DNA from: Desulfurococcales archaeon | GTDB taxonomy: Archaea; Thermoproteota; Thermoprotei_A; Sulfolobales; Desulfurococcaceae | Direction: 5' to 3' | Length of the DNA stretch: 64,000 bases | Assembly: GCA_015520735.1 (NCBI GenBank) | Contig: WAPN01000002.1 | Coordinates: forward strand, 1-64,000 | In this document: piece by piece, positions 1 through 9,174 of the stretch | Layout: every line of letters begins with the position of its first letter | How positions within the stretch are numbered: position 1 is the stretch's first letter | Program-made: the position numbers and the translations under genes | The notes under the pieces: generated by a model | Seen by the model: only the letters and a program-made list of their open reading frames with translations | Told to the model about the DNA's origin: nothing | The model's database searches: none

Positions 1-1
1 A

Positions 2-535
2 TGGACAGGCAACACAGCATACGCCGCAGACAACAACCCACCGCCACCGATGGTTTATAACCCATTATTCTATGGTAAGGGCACTGGAAACCACACCTTC
101 GTCCTACTAGCCGCCGAATATCATCCGAGCACCAAGAACATCATTGTAGTGAGCGGCGAGTCTCCTTATGGCGACTACGAGCCTACATGGGCATGGTACT
201 ACCACGGAGTAGCACTGAGCGGACCAGAATTCGTCACTAACATGATAAGATGGTTTGTACTCAACGTATATAGTCATGCAGCTACCCCAACCACTACTAC
301 GACTACTACAACGGCAACAACTACTACCACCACGACAACTACCACTACGGTGCCGCCACAGACCACAACAACCACAACACCACCACAAACAACCACAACG
401 CCAGCAGCAACAAGCCCAACAACAACTACAACAACTACAACGACTCCACCACCGAACTATACACCGGTACTGATCGCTGCCATAATAATAGCAATAATAA
501 TCATCATAGCAGCAATAGCGCTGAGAAGAAGATAA
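2..535 (+). CDS. C-terminal part of a Thr-rich stalked surface protein (5' truncated by window edge)
   Basis: The reading frame is open from base 2 and ends with TAA at 533-535, so this is the 3' end of a longer gene. The visible part holds about 95 residues of a folded domain, in which a stretch near VVSGESPYGD followed by an Asn-rich helix resembles the end of a glutamine-amidotransferase-like fold (weak inference). It is followed by about 55 residues that are almost all Thr with some Pro, a hydrophobic C-terminal helix and a final RRR. This is the archaeal plan of an extracellular domain on a glycosylatable stalk with a C-terminal membrane anchor. The stalk DNA is nearly identical to that of the metallophosphoesterase gene on the opposite strand. 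Function of the head domain is not recognised. Confidence 0.75.
   Translation, partial: WTGNTAYAADNNPPPPMVYNPLFYGKGTGNHTFVLLAAEYHPSTKNIIVVSGESPYGDYEPTWAWYYHGVALSGPEFVTNMIRWFVLNVYSHAATPTTTTTTTTATTTTTTTTTTTVPPQTTTTTTPPQTTTTPAATSPTTTTTTTTTPPPNYTPVLIAAIIIAIIIIIAAIALRRR
293..374 (+). repeat. Inverted repeat copy A, stalk-coding DNA
   Basis: This segment encodes Thr-rich stalk. It matches the reverse complement of 1451-1532 over about 80 bp with one mismatch (near base 331) in my hand alignment. Both copies are read in the same frame, including a shared VPPQ punctuation. Synonymous sites are also shared, so the match is at DNA level and not only amino-acid convergence. Confidence 0.85.
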
Positions 536-1310
536 TCCTGAATCAACATTATGTTATCAACAAAAACACTTTTTTCCATCTCAATAAAATTATTGTTCAA
601 ACAATTCTTACCCAATATATAGTTCCTTACATTAAATACTAGGGTAATTCTGAGTACGAGCATTCAGACCATAATTACCGAGTGATAATTAAAATTAAAA
701 AGAACACAATATTAGGCCGAACCCGTGTACATCGGCTGATCTGTAAAAACAAGTAGTTGACAATGTGGACGGTTATTATGAGGAAACACGTTCTTGGGAA
801 AGTACTGCAGAAACTAGACAAGTATGATGCATAGTACTGTTTAATATTGATTAGTACTAGTAGTCAGAGAAATAGAAGTCCATTAATGGGATAAAGTAAT
901 GTAAGAGTTCACAGCTTTAATGATTCAAGTTTAATAAGTAAATATGATAAGTAAATACGTCCATTATCTTAGCGAAAACTAAAGGGGCGTCAAGCACGTG
1001 TTTTAGGGTCGGAGCTACAATTCTAGGCTGTTTTGGTTTTTACATAATTTTTAATGAGCTCTGATGACTTTTAGTTACTTGGTATTGCTTGATATGTGTT
1101 CGATGGCCAGCCCTGCGTTTAGGCATTTTGTCTCCAAATGGAAGTCGCGCGGCGTTGGGCTCGGCTAATTTAATTCTTCCTTCATTCTCATTACTGGTAG
1201 GAAGAATTATGTAAGTCGTGACTAAATCATGTGATATTGTGAGCTCTGTTAGATTATATGAGGATTAGGTCAATAAAAAAATAAATTTTATATAAACAGG
1301 TTAGCTCATC
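536..1310. other. Long intergenic stretch without a supported gene
   Basis: About 775 bases lie between the convergent 3' ends of two surface-protein genes. The sequence is mostly AT-rich with short GC-richer islands near 985-1035 and 1090-1165. Frames on both strands are broken by stops. I see no tRNA, no complete box C/D pair and no credible start with a ribosome-binding site. It could hold terminators, a small RNA or the remains of an older gene, but nothing can be supported. It is also the segment bounded by the stalk inverted repeats. Confidence 0.5.
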
Positions 1311-3470
1311 TCACTTCTTCTTTACAATAACCACAGCGATAATTATAGCTACGATGATAATTACTATTGACGCTATTATCTCTGCCGGAACACCGCCTGA
1401 TGGAGGAGTAGCCGTCGAAGTAGTTGTTGGGCTTGTTGCTGACGGCGTTATGGTTGTTGTGGTCTGTGGCGGCACCGTAGTGGTAGTTGTCGTAGTGGTA
1501 GTAGTTGTTGCCGTTGTAGTAGTCGTAGTAGTAGTGGCCGAAGTAGTAGTTGTAGTAGTGGTCGTCGTCGGCTTATATCCTGGCGGATAGAATGTTAGCT
1601 TGAAGTCATAGGTCTTGGTGTTGCCTGCCCAGTCGGATACAGTGATCTTTATATCTGCTGGTAATGGTTTAGTGCCTGACAGGGTTATAGATGCCTGGTA
1701 GGTGCCCCTACTGTAAGGCGCTAGTTTAAGTGGTTCGGTCTTTCCGTTAACGGTTATGGTTGCCTTGACGTTCTTTACTCCCCATCCCTCATCCTTGATC
1801 GTGAAGAATATTGTGTTTGCTCTGCCGAGTGTTGGGGTTGATGGTATCATTAAACCTAATTTAACTAGGGGCGGTGTGTTGTCCGGTGCGTTATAGAGTG
1901 CGAAGACTAGCTTGCTCTTGGGCTCTAACTTAATATGTAGTGCGACATATAGTCTTCCGTTGATCACCTTGTAAGTTACGATGCTGGCTGATGCATTGCC
2001 TTGTGATTCCAACACCTTTAACCCCGCAGTATCTCCTGCCCAAGGCAGTGCTAGGAGTATCGTTCTGTCAAGATGTAGTTCTGGTAGATAGTTCTCGAAC
2101 CCCATGATGTATGCGTGTGGGGCATAATGGTAGAATCCATAGTAGTACTGGTCGTCTTGTACCTTGTAGTTCCAGTTTGGAGTTATTTTAGGTAGTGTGA
2201 CTGGTATTGAATTATAAACCTGGTACCTGCTGACGTTCTTAAAGCCTACGAAAGTCGGTGGTGCATAGGGGAATGTTAGGTTGAAGGGCTTAACCTGTAC
2301 TCTGACGTACTGTAATCCCTGGTACCTCCCTGTTCCATGTGCTAGAGTGGTTGTTGTTATGAAATATGTTGTCCATCCAGTCCATGTAGAATGGTACTCG
2401 ACATACTGATCCCTATGAATGTGGCCTGCTAAAACGATGTTCACGTGGTATTCTTCACATAGTTTCAGGAAGTATCTGGCAGCTGTTAGGTTGGTTCCCC
2501 AGTAGTAGCTGATCGCGCTCTGCTTGTACTTATGGGGGTCGCCGAGTATTGGTGAGGTAGTGTTCCATGTGGTAGTTATCTGTCCCTGGTAATAGAATAC
2601 TGGGTGGTGGAACTGTATGATCTTTATAGGTATATCCTTGTATTTCTCCAAGATCTGTGTCAGCCATTTTAATTCATTCCATGAAGGATAGCCGTCCTCT
2701 CCGCGAGTGTTTAATGCTACAAGAAGTATGTTCTGGCCGATAATCCTATACCAGGTTGTCTGGCCATAGTATTTGATGAAGTTACCGTTAGGATAGTCAT
2801 GGTTGCCAGGGTTTAGGAATACAGGTAGTGGATAGAGGAACGCGTATCTAAAGGCTCTTGATTCCTGGTATTGTGTTAGTGCTTGAGTGTCGGCCTCGTC
2901 GCCGGTATTTATGACTATGTTGGGGTGCAGTAGCTGAGCTAGTATTTCGCCGGCAAACCTCCTATATTGTCCAATAGTCTCATTGGGATGTCCAGTTCCA
3001 AAGTGTAGGTCACTCATGTGGACAAATGTTAGTATCTCGAATGGGCCGCTGATCACCCATACGCTCCTAGGTATGAAGTACTCTTTCCCTCCCCCTTGTA
3101 AAACTAGATCGTAGAGAGCAGGCTTAACATCGCTTGGGAGCTTCACTGTGTACTTGGAACCACTACCGCTCACCGTGACTGTGTATTTCAGCTCTACCAG
3201 CTTATTGTCCTCGAGGACGACCGTGCTGATGTATCCCTGACTAACTGACACGCTTGTCTTGAAAGTGACACTGAAAGTTCCGCCCGGCAGTACTACAGCT
3301 GGATGACCTGGGCTAGGATCGAGTGTTGGGAGTTCTTTTACATATTTTGTTATAGGTGGCAATACATTTGTTGACTCCGCACGGGCGATTCCTTGTAATG
3401 ATGGCGATATCAGGGCGATTACCATGAGAGCGAATATTGTGATGAACAACAGCTTCTCGGTTTTAGCCAT
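1311..3470 (-). CDS. Surface-anchored calcineurin-like metallophosphoesterase with Thr-rich stalk
   Basis: A 719-residue secreted protein. Residues 1-31 form a signal peptide. An N-terminal beta domain precedes the metallophosphoesterase core, whose metal motifs are visible in order: DLH at about 154, GDEAD at about 190, GNHD at about 223, a FHHP motif near 288 and GHIH near 350. A C-terminal beta-rich domain is followed by about 55 residues of mostly Thr, a hydrophobic helix and KKK. It probably hydrolyses phosphoesters outside the cell; the substrate cannot be told. The ATG start is preceded by a strong ribosome-binding site (GGGAGAGGTG on the coding strand). It is convergent with the partial stalk protein at 2-535, with which it shares nearly identical stalk DNA. 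Confidence 0.9.
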   Translation of the reverse strand: MAKTEKLLFITIFALMVIALISPSLQGIARAESTNVLPPITKYVKELPTLDPSPGHPAVVLPGGTFSVTFKTSVSVSQGYISTVVLEDNKLVELKYTVTVSGSGSKYTVKLPSDVKPALYDLVLQGGGKEYFIPRSVWVISGPFEILTFVHMSDLHFGTGHPNETIGQYRRFAGEILAQLLHPNIVINTGDEADTQALTQYQESRAFRYAFLYPLPVFLNPGNHDYPNGNFIKYYGQTTWYRIIGQNILLVALNTRGEDGYPSWNELKWLTQILEKYKDIPIKIIQFHHPVFYYQGQITTTWNTTSPILGDPHKYKQSAISYYWGTNLTAARYFLKLCEEYHVNIVLAGHIHRDQYVEYHSTWTGWTTYFITTTTLAHGTGRYQGLQYVRVQVKPFNLTFPYAPPTFVGFKNVSRYQVYNSIPVTLPKITPNWNYKVQDDQYYYGFYHYAPHAYIMGFENYLPELHLDRTILLALPWAGDTAGLKVLESQGNASASIVTYKVINGRLYVALHIKLEPKSKLVFALYNAPDNTPPLVKLGLMIPSTPTLGRANTIFFTIKDEGWGVKNVKATITVNGKTEPLKLAPYSRGTYQASITLSGTKPLPADIKITVSDWAGNTKTYDFKLTFYPPGYKPTTTTTTTTTSATTTTTTTTATTTTTTTTTTTVPPQTTTTITPSATSPTTTSTATPPSGGVPAEIIASIVIIIVAIIIAVVIVKKK
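1451..1532 (-). repeat. Inverted repeat copy B, stalk-coding DNA
   Basis: Reverse-complement partner of 293-374, about 80 bp with one mismatch. It lies inside the stalk of the metallophosphoesterase gene. Beyond the repeat, copy A has a short extra block before both genes resume similarity over a Ser/Ala/Thr-Pro segment, which suggests an indel in one copy. Confidence 0.85.
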
Positions 3471-3626
3471 AATGGATACACCTCTCCCTTAGGAACCTCT
3501 AGTTATTTCTTGTAGCATAGAAATAAAAAGTAAATTCTTTGGTTCAAACAGTTTCGATAGCCTCCCAAAGGATTAGACGTATAAACAGATATTTTGATCC
3601 CGTCGTTACTGGGGGGTGAGCAGGGC

Positions 3627-5636
3627 ATGAAATGGACTATCATTTCATTATTCCTGCTTATGATATTGCTTGTTTCGACAACGCCTCCTGTTTTTATGGC
3701 TGGGCAACAAAGGGATTTGTTCAGCTATACATGGGTTCGGACACGGACTGTGCATGCTCCAGCAGTTACAAGCGAATATGGTCCAGGGGTAATGACAACA
3801 ATCAACGTGACAGTGGCTTATCCGGGACATGGCAATATATATTTTAGAGCATCACCACTCACCGAGCTCGACATGCAAGCGACAGTCCAGATCGCCGTCA
3901 TGGTTGCCTGCAATGTGCTAGGCCTAAATATGAACAACTATGACTTCTACGTATCGGTCAATGCCGGAAGCATTATCATTGGAGGTCCTAGTGCCGGCGG
4001 GATAATAACTGTCGCAGTAATGGCGGCACTGGAAAACGTTAGCATTAAGCCATGGATAACAATGACGGGCATGATAAACCCTGACGGAACAATAGGGCCT
4101 GTAGGCGGATTAAAGGGTAAGCTAGAAGCAGCTGCCCAGGCCGGATATAAGTACTTCTTGATCCCCATGGGGCAACGGATAATACTTGTGCCTAACATTA
4201 CGTACCAACAGTTATTTCCGGGCATATTCGTGAGTAGAGTCAATTATGAGAAGATAGACCTTATTAAGCTCGGCGAGAAACTCGGGGTAAAGGTTGTCGA
4301 GATATCAAATATCAGGCAAGCCTATTACTTTTTCACAGGAGTCAACTTGACGGTTACTGCTGAGAACATACCGACCAGTGCAGCCGAGAAAATAGTTGGT
4401 CTTGTGAAGAACAATACGCTGGAGATCATAAATGCTACAACATACTATATCAACACAACAACTAACCTGGCAAAACTCCTTCCACCCGCAGCTACGAATA
4501 TTGTTGCCGAGATGACGAACGAGGCGACCAAGTTATCAAGTGTAGCAGATAAGCTCTTAGAGGAGAAGAAATACTATTCCGCGAGAGCAGAGGCATTATC
4601 AGCACTCCAAATAGCTTCACAAGCATACCTTATCGCGAATGGATTGATGAGTAAGAACAGCTTTATCAATATAATCAAGAACGTCAACCAGAGCTTCGTA
4701 AACCTCTATAAACAATACAGCGTACTAGCCAGTAAGTCTGAGATCCCAGTACAGGGATTAGGGGCATTAATGGTTCTAGGAATAAACGTTAATGAGATAC
4801 GGCAGGATATCGAGAAAGCCGCGAAGTACCTTGGTAGAAACGATCTAAGGGATGCTGTGAACACCCTATCAGATGCTATAACGAGAAGCTACTCGGCGCA
4901 CCTCTACCTGAGAATAGCCATTGAACTAGGTGGTGGAATAACCGCTGACAAGTCAGCCCTCGAGAAAACATCACTAACACTTTATGGCGTAGCGAGAAGC
5001 ATATACGCGTACGCTTACACGCTCGCCAAAGACATAAATGCTAATCCAAGTTCTCTTCAGAAGAGCGGCGACTACCTAAACAAGGCGGCTGAAATGATCA
5101 CTTCTGGTGACTATGTGGCTGGGCTTGGATATATTATAGACTCGATAAGCTTAGGGGTAACAAGCATACATGAATTGTTCACAGTGAACAATGTTGAGGC
5201 ATTATCGGTAATCAGCAACCTAAGACTTAATGCTTTACAGAACATCAAGCAACTTATATCGCTTGGGATAACACCGTATGCGTCAATAAACTATTATCTA
5301 CTAGGTGAACAACTGGCCAGAACAAATAGTACAGCCACAATACTTTTCTGCTATATCAAATCTTCAACTATAGCAATGATACAGGATATGCTAATCACAA
5401 CATCCAAGACCAGTGCATCAACGGGGACCGTTACAGCGACGCCCACCCCAACAAGAACTCCCACCACCCCTGCAGGCACAACTACATCAGTACCTGGCAT
5501 AGCTAATATAACCATAGTCCCTAGGACAACTAATAACACGCCTTACGGCCTTATACTAGCAATAGTAGTAGTTCTCATGATCGCTGCCTTCATCGTAGGC
5601 TACGGAGTGGGCAGAGCATCTGGAAAAACACATTAG
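3627..5636 (+). CDS. Membrane-anchored extracellular Lon-type (S16) serine protease without ATPase domain
   Basis: About 669 residues. A signal peptide (MKWTIISLFLLMILL...) leads to a Lon proteolytic domain at about 85-200, with the catalytic Ser in GGPSAGG (about 122) and the catalytic Lys in GGLKGK (about 163), the S16 Ser-Lys dyad. No AAA+ Walker motifs are present. A long alpha-helical region (about 240-590) follows, then a Thr/Pro stalk and a C-terminal membrane helix. The protease therefore probably faces outward and cannot use ATP. I chose ATG 3627 because GGGGGGTGA lies 7 bases upstream and a signal peptide starts directly; an in-frame TTG at 3594 is less likely. A TATA-like GTATAAAC lies near 3580. 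A T-run follows the stop codon. Confidence 0.88.
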   Translation: MKWTIISLFLLMILLVSTTPPVFMAGQQRDLFSYTWVRTRTVHAPAVTSEYGPGVMTTINVTVAYPGHGNIYFRASPLTELDMQATVQIAVMVACNVLGLNMNNYDFYVSVNAGSIIIGGPSAGGIITVAVMAALENVSIKPWITMTGMINPDGTIGPVGGLKGKLEAAAQAGYKYFLIPMGQRIILVPNITYQQLFPGIFVSRVNYEKIDLIKLGEKLGVKVVEISNIRQAYYFFTGVNLTVTAENIPTSAAEKIVGLVKNNTLEIINATTYYINTTTNLAKLLPPAATNIVAEMTNEATKLSSVADKLLEEKKYYSARAEALSALQIASQAYLIANGLMSKNSFINIIKNVNQSFVNLYKQYSVLASKSEIPVQGLGALMVLGINVNEIRQDIEKAAKYLGRNDLRDAVNTLSDAITRSYSAHLYLRIAIELGGGITADKSALEKTSLTLYGVARSIYAYAYTLAKDINANPSSLQKSGDYLNKAAEMITSGDYVAGLGYIIDSISLGVTSIHELFTVNNVEALSVISNLRLNALQNIKQLISLGITPYASINYYLLGEQLARTNSTATILFCYIKSSTIAMIQDMLITTSKTSASTGTVTATPTPTRTPTTPAGTTTSVPGIANITIVPRTTNNTPYGLILAIVVVLMIAAFIVGYGVGRASGKTH

Positions 5637-5692
5637 TTTTTCAAATCTCTACTAAGAAACAATTAGCGGCAAATCGGTTTCGGTGAGGAGTT

Positions 5693-6223
5693 GTGTCTGA
5701 GATCAAGTATGTAGCAATAGCCGCAGTAAGCGAGGAGCCCAGCCCAACGCTCATAAAGAACGCCGATGAATTTCTCGATAAAATAGCACCCTTTAGAGGG
5801 ACTATAAGGATCATACTTGGCGGTTATTGGGGGCTAATGCGTGTGATCGCTGATAAGGCCGCCGAGAAAGGTTTTACCGTGATATTTACGTTGCCCGAGA
5901 ACCCTCCTGTAATGCCTCCTCGTAGGAAAGAATTCATACCAATCGTAACTGATCTAGGGTTCCAGTCGAGAAGCACTGTGATGTGTAGAACTTGTGATGT
6001 ATTAGTTGCTATGGGGGGTCGGATAGGCAGTATTTTAGAAGTTCTATTAGCGTATGACTTTGGAAAACCATCCGTCGTCGTGAGATCGGGGTATGATACC
6101 GATAAGCTGGAGAAATGCTTTTCCCGCTATGTGGATAAGCGTAGAAAGGCGCCTATCTACTATGTCGACTCGGGCTATGAGGCTGCTGAGAAGGTGTTGA
6201 AGCTCCTAGGTATTAACATGTAA
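5693..6223 (+). CDS. Rossmann-fold nucleotide-binding protein (TIGR00725/LOG-like)
   Basis: A 176-residue protein of the predicted Rossmann-fold nucleotide-binding group related to LOG and DprA-type folds. It shows the N-terminal strand-helix, a glycine-rich turn GGYWGLM in the place where relatives have GGGxxGLM, and a second loop VAMGGRIGSILE corresponding to the GGxGTxxE motif, although here it reads GGRIGSILE. The classical PGGxGT signature of the cytokinin-activating LOG enzymes is therefore altered and the activity is uncertain. The start is GTG at 5693 with GGTGAGGAG just upstream. It lies 56 bases after the S16 protease gene on the same strand, so co-transcription is possible. Confidence 0.75.
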   Translation: MSEIKYVAIAAVSEEPSPTLIKNADEFLDKIAPFRGTIRIILGGYWGLMRVIADKAAEKGFTVIFTLPENPPVMPPRRKEFIPIVTDLGFQSRSTVMCRTCDVLVAMGGRIGSILEVLLAYDFGKPSVVVRSGYDTDKLEKCFSRYVDKRRKAPIYYVDSGYEAAEKVLKLLGINM

Positions 6224-6522
6224 TGAACTGATTTTTATCGTTAATTTTTTATCATATTTTGTGAAAATGTATTATTATTAAGCAACAGTATCCATAGATT
6301 ACAATGATTTACCTAGTGATTATAATTTGATCAAATTATTACATATCTTAAAATAACATTATATTTTTGATCATTTCTAAAGAGTAAGTTCGCCCGAAAA
6401 AATTAAGTATGAAACTACAAAATACTTATCAGTTGAACCTAACAGTTCGGCTCCTTTGCACATACCCCTATTAGATCTCCAGCATTTAACGGCAAAACCT
6501 AATCATCTGGCTGGGTGAGATT
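6224..6522. other. AT-rich intergenic region upstream of the ABC importer
   Basis: About 300 bases without an open frame. It contains an 18-bp perfect palindrome at 6322-6339 and several TATA-like stretches (for example near 6350-6370 and 6398-6410). It should contain the promoter of the importer operon, but which AT-rich block is the TATA box cannot be decided by eye. Confidence 0.5.
6322..6339. promoter_or_regulatory. 18-bp perfect palindrome upstream of sugar importer operon
   Basis: The two 9-base arms, ATAATTTGA and TCAAATTAT, are exact reverse complements with no spacer. The site is about 180 bases before the start of the substrate-binding protein gene and about 100 bases after the preceding gene. 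It could be an operator for a sugar-responsive regulator. A terminator role is less likely because no T-run follows. Confidence 0.4.
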
Positions 6523-8187
6523 ATGAAGTATTACAGGGCATTGTCTAAGACAGCCGGTATAGTGATCGCGATCATAATCATAATAGGCATAGTCGCTGGA
6601 GCATATTACTACATTTCACAACAACAGATAACAACCACTAAGCTGATCACATTCGTACCTCTCACAGGCGATTTCAATAAGGACATCATAAACATTGGCA
6701 AAGCACTCGAACAGGACGGCATCAAGACGGTGCAGCTCAGCGTATGGAGCGGTGGAGACCCAAACAGCGTCATGAGGATCTACGGCGTAGTCGAGGCAGC
6801 ATACAGGATCAACAATATCTGGAAACAGAACAACATCAACGTAGAGATCAAGGTTACGACACGTTACGTGAGCAATCCTAATGACGTCTATGAGGACTAC
6901 ATAAACAAGTGGAGTCTAGGACAAGCACCAGATATTATGGCTAATGGGTACACTTATATCGCCAGCCTAGCCTCAGAAGGATACATACTAGACTTGACAC
7001 CGTACTTGAATAATTATACTAGCTTCCTCAACCAGTTCTATCCGACACTATTAGATGCGATGAGATGGAACGGTAAAATCTATGGCATACCACAGGATAC
7101 GGAGGCACGACCACTATATATTAGAAAAGACGTAGCAGCGTGTGCCGGCCTAGACCTAACGGGCCTCGTCGAGAAGATAGAGAACGGACAGTTCACATGG
7201 AGCGACCTATATAGGTGGGCCCTGAAGGTCAAGGAGAGCGGCTGTGCGCCATGGGGATTGATACACAGAAAAGGATCAGCACATCCTGATCTAATACAGT
7301 TCATATATGCCTTCGGCGGTAAGCTCTACGATGAGAAAACAGGCAAACTAGTGTTCGACAAAGCCGCTGTCTACAAGTGGTTTGTGGTAGAAAAGACCTT
7401 CGCCGACCACGGACTACTACCACACGACATGATGTCATGGGACTGGGCAAAGCAGATACACCCAACAGTCGTTGACGGCAAGACACTATCGTTCATCGGA
7501 GGTACATGGCACTGGTTCGAGTGGCAGACCAAGGCATACTACACTGATCCGAAGACGGGTCAGCAGAGACCCCTGACCGCTGAGGAAGTGCACAAGTTCT
7601 TCTACTACACCCTGTTCCCAAGCGGCATCAAGGGCAAGCCAGGACTAACGCTGAGCCAGCCATTCGCATGGATGATAAACAGTAAGGCTGGCGAGCAGAA
7701 CCCGAACTACGATAAGCTCAAGGACCTTTACCATGAGCTAGTATTCCTCGTTGTAGTAAAGGCCAGCGATCCCGACATCGTTGCTATCCACAGCCTGATA
7801 TCAGGACACCTACCAGTAACCAAGACCGCCGCAGAGCTCATCAAGAACCAGACATGGGTTAATGAGCTGAAGAACCTGAAGGTAAAGCTAGCCCCTGAAG
7901 TACTCAACAACATTAAGAACATCATAGAGAAAACAGTCAATCCGCTCAACGTGCAGTTCCTAGCTAACGTGACATACATGCTAGAGTACACGACGTTCAC
8001 GCCGAAGCATCCGCAGTACCCGAAGCTGGCATCATTGTTTGCCGAGGCGCTTGACCAGGTGCTCCGTGACAAGATGACGCCAGCGCAGGCGGTGAACTAC
8101 ATCGTCGAGAAGATCAATGCTGACCCGGACCTCAAGAAGAGCGTTGAGATCATTGGTGAGATACCACAGAACTGGATCTTCCCATGA
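6523..8187 (+). CDS. Carbohydrate ABC transporter, membrane-anchored substrate-binding protein
   Basis: 554 residues. A single N-terminal membrane helix (about 12-33) is followed by a long family-1 extracellular solute-binding fold, visible in segments such as APDIMANGYTYIASLASEGYILDLTPYL and NGKIYGIPQDTEARPLYIRKD. It should capture a sugar or oligosaccharide outside the cell and hand it to the two permeases downstream. The N-terminus has the charged-then-hydrophobic form of crenarchaeal sugar-binding proteins processed by a pilin-type peptidase, but no lipobox Cys is seen. Start ATG has GGGTGAG just upstream. It is the first gene of a tight four-gene operon with 18-, minus 1- and 7-base gaps. 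The substrate is not deducible. Confidence 0.9.
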   Translation: MKYYRALSKTAGIVIAIIIIIGIVAGAYYYISQQQITTTKLITFVPLTGDFNKDIINIGKALEQDGIKTVQLSVWSGGDPNSVMRIYGVVEAAYRINNIWKQNNINVEIKVTTRYVSNPNDVYEDYINKWSLGQAPDIMANGYTYIASLASEGYILDLTPYLNNYTSFLNQFYPTLLDAMRWNGKIYGIPQDTEARPLYIRKDVAACAGLDLTGLVEKIENGQFTWSDLYRWALKVKESGCAPWGLIHRKGSAHPDLIQFIYAFGGKLYDEKTGKLVFDKAAVYKWFVVEKTFADHGLLPHDMMSWDWAKQIHPTVVDGKTLSFIGGTWHWFEWQTKAYYTDPKTGQQRPLTAEEVHKFFYYTLFPSGIKGKPGLTLSQPFAWMINSKAGEQNPNYDKLKDLYHELVFLVVVKASDPDIVAIHSLISGHLPVTKTAAELIKNQTWVNELKNLKVKLAPEVLNNIKNIIEKTVNPLNVQFLANVTYMLEYTTFTPKHPQYPKLASLFAEALDQVLRDKMTPAQAVNYIVEKINADPDLKKSVEIIGEIPQNWIFP

Positions 8188-8205
8188 CCAGGGAGGTGTC
8201 GGAGG

Positions 8206-9174
8206 ATGACTAAAACAAATCTTTTTTCCAAAATAAAGAACTTCATCCATAGTGATGCGTTCATTTTCCTTCTCCCCGCAATCATTCTAATCATAGTCTT
8301 CTATCTCATACCCATCGTTGTTTCCGTTTACATGAGTTTTACTCCTTTGAAGAACTGGAACATAGCACGATATATACATGAGTTCGTGGGTTTTGAGAAC
8401 TATTGGCGTTTCCTCTACATGGTGACCCATGACCCTACGGTTAGGCCTATATTTATCACAACAGTCGTCTTCATACTCATCACACTAGCCATCAATGTTC
8501 TGGGAGGACTTGGATTAGCAATAGCGACTTTCTTCATGGGGGAACGAGAGGCTAGCTCGACCCAACTTTTATGGCTCCTACCACGTATGACCCCCATAGC
8601 AGTGTACAGTATGATATGGTACTACTTCTTTCATGGCAGTGAGATCGGTACGTTGAACTCTATCTTGATGAGCCTAGGAATCATACATAATCCGATCGAC
8701 TGGGGCCAGAGCATCATACCATGGGGGCCATGGATGATCATAATATTTGTTAACGGATTAGTAGGTGTAAGCTATGGCATGATAGTTTTCACGAGCGCGA
8801 TCAGCAATATACCTAAGGAACTAGTTATAGCAGCGAGAGTCGATGGAGCCAGTAACTGGAGCATTACGAAGAACATACTTATACCGCTCCTCAAGTGGCA
8901 CATAGTATATGTTACGACATGGCAGATGCTAAGCCTCCTCACGACATACGACCATATATTCCTGCTAGTTGAATGGGGCCTAGTCAACAGATACTATGGC
9001 ACGACATGGGCGCTCTACATCTACAACATGGCGTTCACCGCGGCAGAGAAAGATCTGGGGCTAGCAGCAGCTACGGGTGTGATACTGGTAATCGTCGGAG
9101 CGATACTAGGACTACTCGCGCTCAAGATACTTGGGTTCGAGAAAATGGTGAAAGAGCCGAGAGGTGACATATAG
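8206..9174 (+). CDS. Carbohydrate ABC transporter permease (MalF-type)
   Basis: 322 residues with about six membrane helices. The cytoplasmic EAA loop is seen at about 205-225 (ELVIAARVDGASNWSITKNILIPLL), the signature of the sugar-type ABC permeases that contacts the ATPase. The ATG start follows GGGAGGTG with ideal spacing. It would pair with the second permease to form the membrane channel for the substrate delivered by the protein encoded at 6523-8187. The stop codon overlaps the next start by one base. Confidence 0.92.
   Translation: MTKTNLFSKIKNFIHSDAFIFLLPAIILIIVFYLIPIVVSVYMSFTPLKNWNIARYIHEFVGFENYWRFLYMVTHDPTVRPIFITTVVFILITLAINVLGGLGLAIATFFMGEREASSTQLLWLLPRMTPIAVYSMIWYYFFHGSEIGTLNSILMSLGIIHNPIDWGQSIIPWGPWMIIIFVNGLVGVSYGMIVFTSAISNIPKELVIAARVDGASNWSITKNILIPLLKWHIVYVTTWQMLSLLTTYDHIFLLVEWGLVNRYYGTTWALYIYNMAFTAAEKDLGLAAATGVILVIVGAILGLLALKILGFEKMVKEPRGDI

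Noticed and set aside
1045-1110. Possible box C/D RNA (TGATGA near 1051)
   Set aside because: No box D (CTGA) follows at the needed distance and no second pair is seen.
293-1532. Reading the inverted repeats as ends of an insertion sequence
   Set aside because: They lie inside coding frames of two surface genes, enclose no transposase, and are stalk-coding sequence with no target duplication seen.
1354-1590. Long Val-rich open frame on the plus strand
   Set aside because: It is the reverse shadow of the Thr-rich stalk of the metallophosphoesterase gene (Thr codons read as Val/Ala codons on the other strand), with no start signals.
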